Source: Streptomyces sp. SLBN-31
Lineage (GTDB): Bacteria > Actinomycetota > Actinomycetes > Streptomycetales > Streptomycetaceae
Assembly (NCBI RefSeq): GCF_006715395.1
Contig: NZ_VFNC01000001.1
Location: forward strand, 186,001 to 250,000
Direction: 5' to 3'
DNA: 64,000 nucleotides
Below the pieces are notes generated by a model that was not told the DNA's origin, did no database searches, and saw only the letters and a program-made list of their open reading frames with translations. Within the stretch, counting starts at the first letter, position 1. Every line of letters begins with the position of its first letter. The position numbers were made by a program, and so were the translations under genes. Of this stretch, positions 25,760-35,134 are shown piece by piece.

Positions 25760-26887
25760 GTGGCCGACAAACCGTCCGACGAGCCGAGATCCGGTTCCGG
25801 CGAGGAACCGTCCGTACCCGACGAGGTCTGGGAGAAGTTCCTCCAGGACCACGGCTCCGCTCCGAAGGAGCCGTCCGCGCGTGCCCGCATGGTCACCGAG
25901 CGGCTTCGGCAGCAGGAGGCGCGGGGCGAGTCGCCGGGCGGCTGGCGCACCGGGCCGGCGGCGGCAGGCCGCAACGGCCGTCCCCGCAAGGGGTGGGCGG
26001 CGCTGGGCATTCTGCTGGCCGGCGCCGTGGCCGTCGTGGCGATGAAGCCGTCGCTGCTGCCGGGCGACCTCTTCGGCGCGGGAGATCCGGATCCGGCAGC
26101 CGCCTCTCCGCTCCCCGCCGAGACCGCCGCCCCGACCGCCGCGCCCTCCTCGGCGGACCCCGAAACCCCCACCCTCGCCCGCCCGTTCGCCGGCTCCCCG
26201 GCGGAGCGCTGGGCCGACGGGGAGGCCGGGATCGTGCTGCCGAAGGCCACCGCCCTCGGCTCGGTCTCCAAGGACCGGGTGGAACTGGCCCTGCGCCGGA
26301 CGAAGAAGCTGCTCGTCGACGCCAACCTCAATCCGAAGGTGCTGTCCGGCGCCCGTCCCGCGGCCGCGCTCTCGGTGCTCGACCCGAAGCAGCCGGGCGT
26401 GCTCGACGATCTCACCACTGCTCTGCACGCGCCCAGCGAGAAGAACGATCCGCTGTCCCTCTTCAGCCGCTTCGACCCCAAGGAGGTGAAGCCGGTGGGG
26501 AAGGTGGTCAAGGTCCGTGGCCGGATCACCTTCGGCCAGGGCGACTTCGCGGGCGTGGCGGTGCACGCCGACTTCACCTTCGTCTACCCGGTCGTCCGCG
26601 CCGACGGTTCCACGGAGGTGACCCGCACCATCGTGCGCCGCGTCATCGACGCCGAGCTCCCGGACCCCACCCGCTACCGGACCACTCCGGGGCGCCTGAA
26701 CCTCGTGCGCTACGACGAGGACGCCGGCAACTCGTCCTGCGACGTCCACGACGGCTATCTGCACCCCCGGTTCCCCTCCCAGGCCCCGACCGACGGCACC
26801 ACCTCGACCGGCCCGTCGGTCGACCCGTACGACCGCAGCCGCGTCATCGGCCAGGACGACGCCTGCGGCACGGTGAGCCGCACCTGA
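25760..26887 (+). CDS. Membrane-anchored protein of unknown function
   Basis: 375 residues. GTG at 25760 follows AGAAAGGG with an 8-base gap; the frame is open further upstream but overlaps the promoter region. The cytoplasmic N-terminus (about 1-75) is acidic and contains EVWEKFLQDHGSAPKEPSARARMVTERL, a short helical region. One membrane helix follows (WAALGILLAGAVAVVAM, about 77-93), then a Pro/Ala linker and an external domain (about 150-375). That domain has alternating strands (VKVRGRITFGQGDFAGVAVHADFTFVYPV) and a late Cys pair (NSSCDVHDGYLHPRF and QDDACGTV). I do not recognise the family. The topology (single pass, external beta-rich domain) is compatible with an envelope lipid-, wall- or protein-binding role. 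Confidence 0.8.
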   Translation: MADKPSDEPRSGSGEEPSVPDEVWEKFLQDHGSAPKEPSARARMVTERLRQQEARGESPGGWRTGPAAAGRNGRPRKGWAALGILLAGAVAVVAMKPSLLPGDLFGAGDPDPAAASPLPAETAAPTAAPSSADPETPTLARPFAGSPAERWADGEAGIVLPKATALGSVSKDRVELALRRTKKLLVDANLNPKVLSGARPAAALSVLDPKQPGVLDDLTTALHAPSEKNDPLSLFSRFDPKEVKPVGKVVKVRGRITFGQGDFAGVAVHADFTFVYPVVRADGSTEVTRTIVRRVIDAELPDPTRYRTTPGRLNLVRYDEDAGNSSCDVHDGYLHPRFPSQAPTDGTTSTGPSVDPYDRSRVIGQDDACGTVSRT

Positions 26888-26900
26888 TCCCGCGCATGCG

Positions 26901-26935
26901 AAGGGCCCCGCGGACGCGGCCGCGGGGCCCTTCTT
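26901..26935 (+). terminator. Intrinsic terminator
   Basis: Stem AAGGGCCCCGCGG with CCGCGGGGCCCTT (26901-26932), then CTTTC, 13 bases after the preceding stop. A second perfect 9-bp hairpin, GCACCGACG with CGTCGGTGC (26942-26968), follows at once. Confidence 0.8.
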
Positions 26936-27438
26936 TCGTCAGCACCGACGTCAGGGCAGCGTCGGTGCCTGGGAGCGGCGCCGGGGGGTTGCGCCGCTTG
27001 TCTCGTGTGCCCTCTGTGCGCCCTGGGTCGCCTCCCCGGCGCACCCGGGGCGCACGGAAGGTCTGGACCTCTGGCAGTGCTGAGGGACATGCAATGCGGT
27101 TGACTGCGAGGGGACTTGGGCTTTCTACGCATCGTGCTGGATGGGCGCGGCCTCCGCAACCGTTTGACCCAGGGTTGTGCATTTTTGCATTTTCCGCCGG
27201 TCGGCCCCGGGCGTCCCCGGAGCCGACCGTCTACTTGGGTGACCGGGCTGCTGTCCCCTGCCGTCCGGTCACAACCCTGGAGCGAGGTCCCACGACGCAC
27301 GGCACGACCCGTACGTCTCATCGCTCCAGCAAGCCACGCGTGGTTCTTTCGGGCCCGCCCCTGGCTGGCACGGACACCCCACCAACGAAGCGGCCCGCGG
27401 GGCGGTCACGCGCCGTACGGGTGAGAAGGCATGCGAAC
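26936..27438. other. Gene-free convergent interval
   Basis: About 500 bases between the membrane protein (plus) and chorismate mutase (minus). Apart from the second hairpin at 26942-26968 and a short A/T-rich patch around 27178-27192 (TGCATTTTTGCATTTT), I see no gene, repeat or promoter. Open frames here have poor starts and no recognisable product. Confidence 0.5.
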
Positions 27439-27720
27439 TCAGATGCGACCGCGGCACAGTTCGAGCAGGGTCATCGCGAGGGCGGTGCCGGGCTTGCCGA
27501 GCGCCTCGCTGTAGTGGTTCAGGACGTCCATCTCGCGCGAGAGGTTCACGCGCCGGCCGCCGGACGTGATCCGTGCCTCCTGGATCACGGCCGAGACGGC
27601 CATCCGTTCCTGGATCAGGCCGATGATCCGGTCGTCTAGCGCGTCGATGCGCTCACGGGCGCCGGTGATCACGTCCGCGGCCTCGGGGGTACGGGCGCCG
27701 GTCACGTCGATGGCGGTCAT
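27439..27720 (-). CDS. Chorismate mutase, AroQ type
   Basis: 93-residue all-helical enzyme converting chorismate to prephenate, the branch to phenylalanine and tyrosine. Family features: [23 protein letters not shown] (helix 1, with the two Arg that bind the substrate carboxylates), then the helix turn [15 protein letters not shown] with the conserved Glu. There is no signal peptide and no fused prephenate dehydratase, so it is the stand-alone cytoplasmic form. ATG at 27720 has a strong ribosome site (GAGGAG, 6 bases away). It is preceded by a candidate leader peptide and terminator-like hairpin, and is divergent from guaA. Confidence 0.93.
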   Translation of the reverse strand: MTAIDVTGARTPEAADVITGARERIDALDDRIIGLIQERMAVSAVIQEARITSGGRRVNLSREMDVLNHYSEALGKPGTALAMTLLELCRGRI

Positions 27721-27778
27721 GCGGGGCTCCTCGAAGGGTCGAAGCAGGTGCCCCGGATCGGCAGGGTCCGCGAACGAC

Positions 27779-27812
27779 AGGCGCCCCGGACCTTGTCGGC
27801 CCGGGGCGCCTG
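27779..27812 (-). terminator. Terminator-like hairpin in the chorismate mutase leader
   Basis: CAGGCGCCCCGG and its complement pair around a short loop. The hairpin lies 22 bases after the stop of the leader peptide and about 60 bases before the chorismate mutase start. A second near copy of the 3' arm (complement of CAGGTGCCCCGG, 27745-27756) could pair with the same 5' arm, giving mutually exclusive folds. There is no T run, as is common in this genome. Confidence 0.55.
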
Positions 27813-27833
27813 GGGAAGTCGCTCGTCAGTTGC

Positions 27834-27905
27834 TCAAGCGGCACGACCATGGCAGCCGGTGGGCCGGTCGCCATAGGTAAACAGGAAGGTCGTGTGCTGA
27901 GGCAT
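27834..27905 (-). CDS. Candidate leader peptide of chorismate mutase
   Basis: Twenty-three codons reading [15 protein letters not shown] followed by TGCHGRAA, then TGA. It contains two Phe and one Tyr within five residues, using TTT and TAT, codons that are rare in this genome. The ATG lies 6 bases after a -10-like CATACT, so the transcript would be leaderless. The peptide stops 22 bases before a strong hairpin, and the next gene makes the precursor of Phe and Tyr. This is the layout of ribosome-mediated attenuation: stalling at Phe/Tyr codons when charged tRNA is scarce would favour an alternative fold. The reading frame and hairpin are seen directly; the regulatory role is inferred. Confidence 0.55.
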   Translation of the reverse strand: MPQHTTFLFTYGDRPTGCHGRAA

Positions 27906-27911
27906 GCCGTC

Positions 27912-27940
27912 AGTATGCCCCGCCGCGCGGGGGTGTCCAA
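27912..27940 (-). promoter_or_regulatory. Promoter of the chorismate mutase leader
   Basis: TTGGAC (27940-27935) and CATACT (27917-27912) separated by 17 bases, a plausible primary-sigma promoter. The expected transcription start coincides with the A of the leader ATG at 27905. Confidence 0.5.
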
Positions 27941-28052
27941 GACGGTTCGCATCCTGAGACGGTGCCTGCGGGGGCTTGCCCAGGAGAGGGCCCCGCCGGG
28001 CCCGGTAGACTCGGCCGCACACACACCCTCGCTCACCGCCGGAAGGCAACCC

Positions 28053-29629
<1,577 letters not shown>

Positions 29630-29642
29630 CCGCTGCCGGGGC

Positions 29643-30131
29643 TCAGGTGCGCTTGATCGTGCGCACCGGCTCGCCGGGCTTCCAGACCTGGACGACGAGG
29701 TACTTGTCGTCCTCGACGCAGGTCCGCACGACCTCCGTCAGCTCGGCGCGGAAGAGGTGGAACGGCTCCGGCGGTTCCACCTCTTCGCCGTACGCGGCCT
29801 TGGTCGCGGCATCCTCGACCTCGACCGCCCGGCCGGCGATCCGGACGTCGCCGCCTCCCATGGACTGGCCTTCCCCCGGGTTCGCCTGAAGCGCGAACCG
29901 CGGGTCGCGGCGCAGGTCCAGGGCCTTGAGCGAGTCGGGCATCATCCCCAGCCACAGCTCCCCGTTCAGGAAGCGGACCTCCAGCCCCGTGGTGCGCGGG
30001 GAGCCGTCCTTGCGCAGGGTGGCCAGGACATGGTGCGTGAAGGCCCCGAAGCGCGCCTCGACGGTCCTCGCGAGATCGGGCTCGGCGGCCGCGAAGTCCG
30101 CCCAGCCCGCTGTCGTACGACTCGTTGTCAT
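29643..30131 (-). CDS. Pyridoxamine 5'-phosphate oxidase-like flavin/F420-binding protein
   Basis: 162-residue split-barrel protein. The core is HHVLATLRKDGSPRTTGLEVRFLNGELWLGMM followed by SLKALDLRRDPRFAL, the typical cofactor-phosphate and dimer region of the PNPOx-like superfamily, and the C-terminal strand DKYLVVQVWKPGEPVRTIKRT. Such actinobacterial proteins bind FMN or F420; the reaction is unknown. ATG at 30131. It ends 15 bases from guaA, convergent, with a 6-bp hairpin GAGCCC/GGGCTC bridging both stop codons. It may be co-transcribed with the membrane protein 73 bases upstream. Confidence 0.82.
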   Translation of the reverse strand: MTTSRTTAGWADFAAAEPDLARTVEARFGAFTHHVLATLRKDGSPRTTGLEVRFLNGELWLGMMPDSLKALDLRRDPRFALQANPGEGQSMGGGDVRIAGRAVEVEDAATKAAYGEEVEPPEPFHLFRAELTEVVRTCVEDDKYLVVQVWKPGEPVRTIKRT

Positions 30132-30204
30132 ACGACGAGTGTGGCGCCGATACCCGACACCTTCTGTCGGGTATCCGAGGCAACGCCGGACCGGGGAGCG
30201 GAGG

Positions 30205-30831
30205 TCACGCCGGATAGGGGACCGGACGGACGAAGCGCTCGCGCCCCGCCTCGTCCCGCACCGGCGTGCAGCCCGCCGCCGTCAGTTGCGCGGCCAGTTT
30301 CGCCCGGCGGGCCGTGTTCACGCGCAGGGAGCCGAACATGAACGCAGGCGTCAGGACCGCGAGCGGCAGCAGCACGGAGTACACCCCGGTCACCACCGCC
30401 AGCAGCAGGAACAGCACCCCGGCGGCCACCCCGACGGTGCGCAGCTGCACGGGGTTGCCGGCCTCGGTCATGGCGTCGTACCGGATGACCTTCGTGAGCA
30501 GGTCCACCTCCGGCTGCGCCTCGGGCACCGGCGTGAGCGAGTTCAGGTGCATGCCGGGCACCGCGCCACCCTCGCCGACCTGCGGGAACGCGGCCGCGTT
30601 GGCCGCCGCGCGCTGCTGCGCCCAGGCGTCGCCGGAGCGGACCAGGTGCACGTGCAGCACCTTGTGGCGGCCGACGAGGCGGACGCCGGCGTAACGGAAG
30701 CCGAAGCACTCGGCGACATGGACGAGCGCGGCGAAGCTCTTCAGGTCGGAGAAGGGGTGGACCAGCTCGACGTGATCCCGGTTCGCCAGCTGTCGCATGA
30801 GGCTGGTGAGGTGACGTTCGGCTTGGCTCAT
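30205..30831 (-). CDS. Membrane protein of unknown function
   Basis: 208 residues. ATG at 30831 follows GGAG with a 7-base spacer. The cytoplasmic N-terminal half (about 1-115) has a compact alpha/beta look (MSQAERHLTSLMRQLANRDHVELVHPF, then CFGFRYAGVRLVGRHKVLHVHLVRSG). Two adjacent membrane helices follow (about 128-168, VGVAAGVLFLLLAVVTGVYSV and LPLAVLTPAFMFGSLRV), then a basic tail. I do not recognise the family. It is divergent from the aldolase-like gene, with a palindrome between them. Confidence 0.78.
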   Translation of the reverse strand: MSQAERHLTSLMRQLANRDHVELVHPFSDLKSFAALVHVAECFGFRYAGVRLVGRHKVLHVHLVRSGDAWAQQRAAANAAAFPQVGEGGAVPGMHLNSLTPVPEAQPEVDLLTKVIRYDAMTEAGNPVQLRTVGVAAGVLFLLLAVVTGVYSVLLPLAVLTPAFMFGSLRVNTARRAKLAAQLTAAGCTPVRDEAGRERFVRPVPYPA

Positions 30832-30924
30832 GAGGGGCTCCGGTGACTGAAAAGCAACGCTGAATCTGTGGTTCCGCATCCCAGACCCACGAGCACCCGA
30901 AACGGTTGCGCGCGTCATCTTTAC

Positions 30925-30940
30925 AGAACAGATCTGTTCT
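30925..30940. promoter_or_regulatory. 16-bp perfect palindrome (candidate operator)
   Basis: AGAACAGATCTGTTCT, fully self-complementary, lies 60 bases before the aldolase-like start and 94 bases before the divergent membrane-protein start. The GAAC and GTTC halves are 6 bases apart, not the 4 of actinobacterial LexA boxes. A dimeric repressor of GntR, TetR or similar type is a reasonable guess. Confidence 0.5.
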
Positions 30941-30999
30941 CCTGAGCTGACCGACGGTAACTTCCGCCCCGTAAAGCAACCCAGTGCTGGAGGAAGAAC

Positions 31000-31809
31000 A
31001 TGCACGGGACCCCCGGGGCCGGACCCACCCCGCCCCCGCCGCTCCCGACCGACCGGCTGCGGTTCGCGATGCCGCCCATGCACGACTCGGTCGACGACGA
31101 ACGCCGGCACCGCAAGGAACGCCTCGCCGGCGCGCTGCGGATCTTCGGACGGCTCGGCTTCGAGGACGGGGTCTCCGGGCACATAACCGCCCGCGACCCC
31201 GAGTTCTCAGACTGCTTCTGGGTCAACCCCTTCGGCATGCCCTTCAAGCACGTCACCGTGAGCGACCTGGTGCTCGCCAACTCCGACGGCCAGGTCGTCG
31301 AGGGCCGCTACCACGTCAACCAGGCGGCCTTCACCGTGCACGCCCAGGTCCACGCCGCCCGCCCGGACGTCGTCGCCGTCGCCCACTGCCACTCGGTGAA
31401 CGGCCGCGCCCTGTCCGCGCTCGGCGACCTCCTGGACCCCATCACCCAGGAGAGCTGCGCGTTCTACGAGGACCACGCCCTCTACGACGCCTACACCGGC
31501 GTCGCCGTCGACGCCGAGGAGGGCCGCCGCATCGCCGCCGCACTCGGCTCCCGCAAGGCGCTCGTCCTGCGCAACCACGGGCTGCTGACGGTCGGCGACT
31601 CCGTGGACGCGGCCGCCTGGTGGTTCGTGTCCATGGAACGCTCCGCCCAGGTCCAGCTCACCGCCAAGGCGGCCGGCCGGCCCCTGCTCATCGACCACAA
31701 GCTGGCGGCGGCCACCCGCGAACAGCTCGGCGGCGACCTGGTCGCGTGGATCAACTACCAGCCGATGTGGCAGGACATCAGCCGCAGCGAACCCGACCTG
31801 CTGAGCTGA
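31000..31809 (+). CDS. Class II aldolase/adducin family protein
   Basis: 269-residue zinc-dependent aldolase/epimerase-fold protein. ATG at 31000 follows GAGGAAGAAC. Zinc ligands are visible in AVAHCHSVNG (HxH) and VLRNHGLLTVG (third His), and GVSGHITARDP is the family's N-terminal phosphate/backbone loop. The longer N-terminus (about 30 residues, Pro-rich) and the C-terminal WINYQPMWQDISRSEPDLLS are typical of the subgroup often annotated as aldolases of unknown substrate rather than fuculose-1-phosphate aldolase. No sugar kinase or isomerase is adjacent, so the pathway is unknown. A perfect palindrome upstream suggests local repression. Confidence 0.85.
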   Translation: MHGTPGAGPTPPPPLPTDRLRFAMPPMHDSVDDERRHRKERLAGALRIFGRLGFEDGVSGHITARDPEFSDCFWVNPFGMPFKHVTVSDLVLANSDGQVVEGRYHVNQAAFTVHAQVHAARPDVVAVAHCHSVNGRALSALGDLLDPITQESCAFYEDHALYDAYTGVAVDAEEGRRIAAALGSRKALVLRNHGLLTVGDSVDAAAWWFVSMERSAQVQLTAKAAGRPLLIDHKLAAATREQLGGDLVAWINYQPMWQDISRSEPDLLS

Positions 31810-31812
31810 CCA

Positions 31813-32703
31813 CTACGCCTGGAACCCCCGCAGTACGGCCGCCTTCGTCATCGCGAACTCCTCGTCCGTGAGTACCCCCTCCCGGTGGAGTTCGCCCAAC
31901 TCCCGCAGCCTGCGCAGGAGTACGTCGTGGTGGTCGGCGGACGGCGGCACGGCACCGGTGAGCCGCGGCCGGTCGGCCCGGTCGGCGACGCCCCGGGTGG
32001 AGGGGTGCGGCAGACGCGCGGTGACCGCGGTGGCGACGAGCGCGGTCAGCAGATCCCGGCGCGAGCTGCCCCACAGGTCCAGGGCGTACGGGTCCTTCTC
32101 CGGCGGCAGCTTGGAGAACACCGTCTCCCGCGTCACGAACCGCAGGAAACCGTCCTCGTAACCGGAGTTGGGCAGCCACTCGACCTGCACCAGATCACCG
32201 AGGGCGATGATCCGCGGCCCCGTCGCCCGCTTGACCCGGTCCGAGGTGTCCGCCCAGTCGATGCGCACCTGGGTGCCGTCGAAGGAGACCGTCCCGTCGG
32301 AGGAGCGGACCGAGACCGGAACCGGGGGCCCCGGCAGCAGGTACGCCTTGGTCGGCTCCTTGGGGATCTGGTCCAGCAGCAGCGCCCGGCGGATCTCCTC
32401 GGCGACGTACTCCGCGACCCCGGCCCGGTCGACGTCCACCACCAGGCGGTAGGGGTCGGCCGGGTCCGGCAGCCGTCCCCCCGTCGCCTGCAGCAGCGGA
32501 TCGGCCCCCTCGCGCAGCCGTATCCGCAGCCGCCCCCGCTTGCGTTCCGGCTCCAAGACCACGCCCGCGATCGCCTCCAGGGGCACGGAGACCTCGCCGT
32601 ACGTCTGCCGGAACAGTGGCACGGAGCGGTGCAGGCCCGGCGTGATCCTGACCGTGGTGCCGTCGAAGGCCCAGGTCCCGTCCCGCTGGATGATCTCGGC
32701 CAT
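31813..32703 (-). CDS. DUF4429 protein with C-terminal SHOCT domain
   Basis: 296 residues, no signal or membrane segment. Two DUF4429 units in tandem: the first begins MAEIIQRDGTWAFDGTTVRITPG, the second RSSDGTVSFDGTQVRIDW; each is a beta-rich, PH-like module. The C-terminal 35 residues (LLRRLRELGELHREGVLTDEEFAMTK) are a SHOCT oligomerisation or membrane-targeting helix pair. ATG at 32703. It ends 3 bases from the convergent aldolase-like gene. The molecular role is unknown. Confidence 0.85.
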   Translation of the reverse strand: MAEIIQRDGTWAFDGTTVRITPGLHRSVPLFRQTYGEVSVPLEAIAGVVLEPERKRGRLRIRLREGADPLLQATGGRLPDPADPYRLVVDVDRAGVAEYVAEEIRRALLLDQIPKEPTKAYLLPGPPVPVSVRSSDGTVSFDGTQVRIDWADTSDRVKRATGPRIIALGDLVQVEWLPNSGYEDGFLRFVTRETVFSKLPPEKDPYALDLWGSSRRDLLTALVATAVTARLPHPSTRGVADRADRPRLTGAVPPSADHHDVLLRRLRELGELHREGVLTDEEFAMTKAAVLRGFQA

Positions 32704-32895
32704 GGGGAAATTCTCGCAGCCGGGTCAACACGGCGGCCCCCGCTTCACCCGCGCTGACCAGACCTGGCGGACGCGGGCCCGGTGCGGTAGGGCACAATTC
32801 GCTGTCATCACAGGGGAGTTGCAAGGCGGCGGACGACTGCTCGGCAGGGACGCCGGTCGACAGGCGATGGGTCGTGCGGAAGGCGGGCGGCGGGC

Positions 32896-34185
32896 GTGGC
32901 GGTGCAGGAGGCGAGAGGGGGCGCGGAGACGCGCGCGCACGGAGGGGCGCACGCGGGCGGCTGCGCCTGCGGGGACTGCCCGCACGGGGCGCGCGAGGGG
33001 CACCGGCGGGCGGTCGCCGAGTTCCTGCTCCTGCGCGACGGGTTCGCCGCCGGACAGGGCGTGCCCGCCGCCGTGGCCCACTCGGCCCAGGCGTCCCGCC
33101 AGTGGGTCTCGGAGGAGCTCACCCAGTCCGCGGAACTCGTCGCCGAACGGGGCCGTGCCGAGGGCGAGGCCTGGCTGGCCCGCCTGTGGCGGTACACCGC
33201 CGTCGCCGTATGGGCGCTGGTACTGGTGTTGCTCCTGGTGCAGTCCCTGACCGCGATCGGCGCGGGCTGGACCTCCGCGCGCACGGCCGGACTCCTGGCG
33301 GCCCTGCTCGTCGCCGCCGCGCTCACGGCCGCGTCGTGGTTCCACCGCGCCCGCGGCGGCTCCATGGCCCCGGTGATCGGCGAGGACCACCGCCTGTCCA
33401 CCTCGCGCACCGTGGCGGCGGCCTGGGTGCTCTTCGTCGCCTACGCCGTGCTCGTGCTGGCGGGCCGCCTCGCCGTCGCCTCCGACCACGCCGAACGCGA
33501 CGCCCTCGTCTCCGGCCTCGAACTCGCCCGCGGCGCCGGCGTGGTGACCGTCCTCGCCGTGGTGTGCGGCATCGCGGTCCTGGTGCGGCGGGTCGTCGGC
33601 CTGCGGGTCCTCGGCCAGCGGCTGCAGAAGGTACGGGCGGACCGGCCCCGCGCCGCCGACCTGCTGACCGACGACGCCGGGCGCGGCTCCTTCGCCGACA
33701 TCCAGTACGTCGTGATCAGCGCCGTCGCCCTGCTGTTCTCGGCGGTACGGCTGGCCCGCCGCCCCGACCAACTGCCCGACCTGCCCTGGGGCCTCGCCGT
33801 CGTGGTGCTGGTGTCGGCCGCGACCTACCTGGCCGGCAAGTACGCGGAGGGCGGCCGCCCGGTGATCCTCTCCGTGGTGCGCGCCCGGGAGGCCGGTGAC
33901 CTCGACGGCCCGATCCGCACCGGCGACGACATCGAGATCCGCGGCGCGGGCTTCGTCCCGCCCGGCGCGCAGGGCGCCGACCGGCTGTCCCGGATGGTCG
34001 TGCGCATCGGCGCGGTGAACGTGCACGTCCCGCTCGTCCCGGTCACCGGCGGATTCAGCAACCCGACCGACGCGGTGCTCACGGTGCCGGTGCCGGCCGA
34101 TGTGGAGCCCGGCCGGGTCGAGGTGCAGGTGGTGACGGCGGCCGGGGTGGAGACGAACCGGTATGCGATCGATGTGACCGACTGA
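32896..34185 (+). CDS. Polytopic membrane protein with C-terminal beta domain
   Basis: 429 residues; GTG at 32896 (or 32902) after a GGCGG-rich stretch. The N-terminus contains CACGDCPHG, a Cys-rich cluster that could bind a metal. A cytoplasmic helical region follows, then about six membrane helices in three pairs (starting near YTAVAVWALVLVLLLVQ, TAGLLAALLVAAALTAASW, and FADIQYVVISAVALLFSAV). The C-terminal 110 residues (DDIEIRGAGFVPPG to GVETNRYAIDVTD) look like an IPT/TIG-type beta-sandwich. I do not know the family. The Cys cluster, membrane core and beta domain together suggest an envelope assembly or sensing role, but this is inference. Confidence 0.78.
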   Translation: MAVQEARGGAETRAHGGAHAGGCACGDCPHGAREGHRRAVAEFLLLRDGFAAGQGVPAAVAHSAQASRQWVSEELTQSAELVAERGRAEGEAWLARLWRYTAVAVWALVLVLLLVQSLTAIGAGWTSARTAGLLAALLVAAALTAASWFHRARGGSMAPVIGEDHRLSTSRTVAAAWVLFVAYAVLVLAGRLAVASDHAERDALVSGLELARGAGVVTVLAVVCGIAVLVRRVVGLRVLGQRLQKVRADRPRAADLLTDDAGRGSFADIQYVVISAVALLFSAVRLARRPDQLPDLPWGLAVVVLVSAATYLAGKYAEGGRPVILSVVRAREAGDLDGPIRTGDDIEIRGAGFVPPGAQGADRLSRMVVRIGAVNVHVPLVPVTGGFSNPTDAVLTVPVPADVEPGRVEVQVVTAAGVETNRYAIDVTD

Positions 34186-34317
34186 CATCAATGTGACCGC
34201 TTCTGCCGACTCGTCGGGACCTGGACGGAAAACTCCTCGAACAGTTTGAGCACCTCCGCCCTTGCGTACGTATCGTCTGGCAAGGGGTCCCGGCCCGACG
34301 GGCGAGAGGCGACAGCG

Positions 34318-34845
34318 ATGACTCACGGCATGCGCACGGACACGTACACCCCCCATCTCGACCAAGAACGTGGCTGGCGGGACAACCTCGCCCGCTACGC
34401 CCTCCTCCCTCTGCGCGTCTTCCTCGGCGTCACCTTCATCTACGCCGGGCTGGACAAGCTCACCGACAGCGCCTTCATGAAGTCCTCCGGCGCGGGCTCG
34501 ATCGGCGAGACGATGCGCTCCGTCCGCGACTCCTCCGCCATCCCGGCCCTGGTCGACATGGCCCTGAAGAACCCCGTGGGCTTCGGCTACGCCATCGCCC
34601 TCGGCGAACTGGCCGTCGGCATCGGCACCCTGATAGGCCTGCTGGCCCGCCTCGCGGCGCTCGGCGGCGCGCTGATCTCCTTCAGCCTGTGGATGACCGT
34701 CAGCTGGGCCAACGACCCGTACTACTACGGCAATGACCTCGCCTACCTGATGGCCTGGCTGCCCCTGGTCCTCGCGGGCGCCCCCATGCTCTCCCTGGAC
34801 GCCGTCCTCCGCACCCGGCGACGCAGGCGGGCGGAAGGGTACTGA
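34318..34845 (+). CDS. DoxX-family membrane protein
   Basis: 175 residues with four membrane helices. The DoxX signature is visible in ALLPLRVFLGVTFIYAGLDKLTDSAF (helix 1), GYAIALGELAVGIGTLIGLLARLAALGG (helices 2-3) and LAYLMAWLPLVLAGAPMLSLDAVL (helix 4). ATG at 34318 follows GAGAGGCGA. DoxX proteins are linked to quinone or thiol redox in the membrane; no partner is adjacent, so the electron route is unknown. Confidence 0.88.
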   Translation: MTHGMRTDTYTPHLDQERGWRDNLARYALLPLRVFLGVTFIYAGLDKLTDSAFMKSSGAGSIGETMRSVRDSSAIPALVDMALKNPVGFGYAIALGELAVGIGTLIGLLARLAALGGALISFSLWMTVSWANDPYYYGNDLAYLMAWLPLVLAGAPMLSLDAVLRTRRRRRAEGY

Positions 34846-34882
34846 CCCTCGTTCTGCGCCGGTGGGCCGAGCGGGCGGAACG

Positions 34883-35134
34883 CTACTCGGGCGCTTTCGC
34901 CCCCGGGCCCACCGACGCCGTCTCCCCGCCGGCCGGCACCGCCCGCCGCCGGCGTACGCCCCGGCCGATCAGTCCCACCACGCCGGCGAGGCACAGCCCG
35001 CCCACCACGAGCGGTATCAGCGCGAACCACGGCGTCTCCCACGCCCCGCCCGCGTCCCCGGCGTAGACGACGCCCGCCAGCGCGAGGAAGCAGCCGGCGA
35101 CCAGCCTCCCGGGCTGGAACTCATGACGCAGCAC
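34883..35134 (-). CDS. Small membrane protein coupled to the PspC gene
   Basis: 83 residues with two membrane helices (LVAGCFLALAGVVYAG and WFALIPLVVGGLCLAGVVGLIG) and a basic cytoplasmic tail. Its ATG (35134) lies inside the end of the upstream PspC gene (14-base overlap), so translation is probably coupled. It is likely an accessory of that protein, inferred from the overlap only. Confidence 0.8.
   Translation of the reverse strand: MLRHEFQPGRLVAGCFLALAGVVYAGDAGGAWETPWFALIPLVVGGLCLAGVVGLIGRGVRRRRAVPAGGETASVGPGAKAPE

Noticed and set aside
27116..27424. 102-residue plus-strand frame in the 26.9-27.4 kb spacer
   Set aside because: No ribosome site, Arg/Pro-rich random-looking product and no recognisable family.
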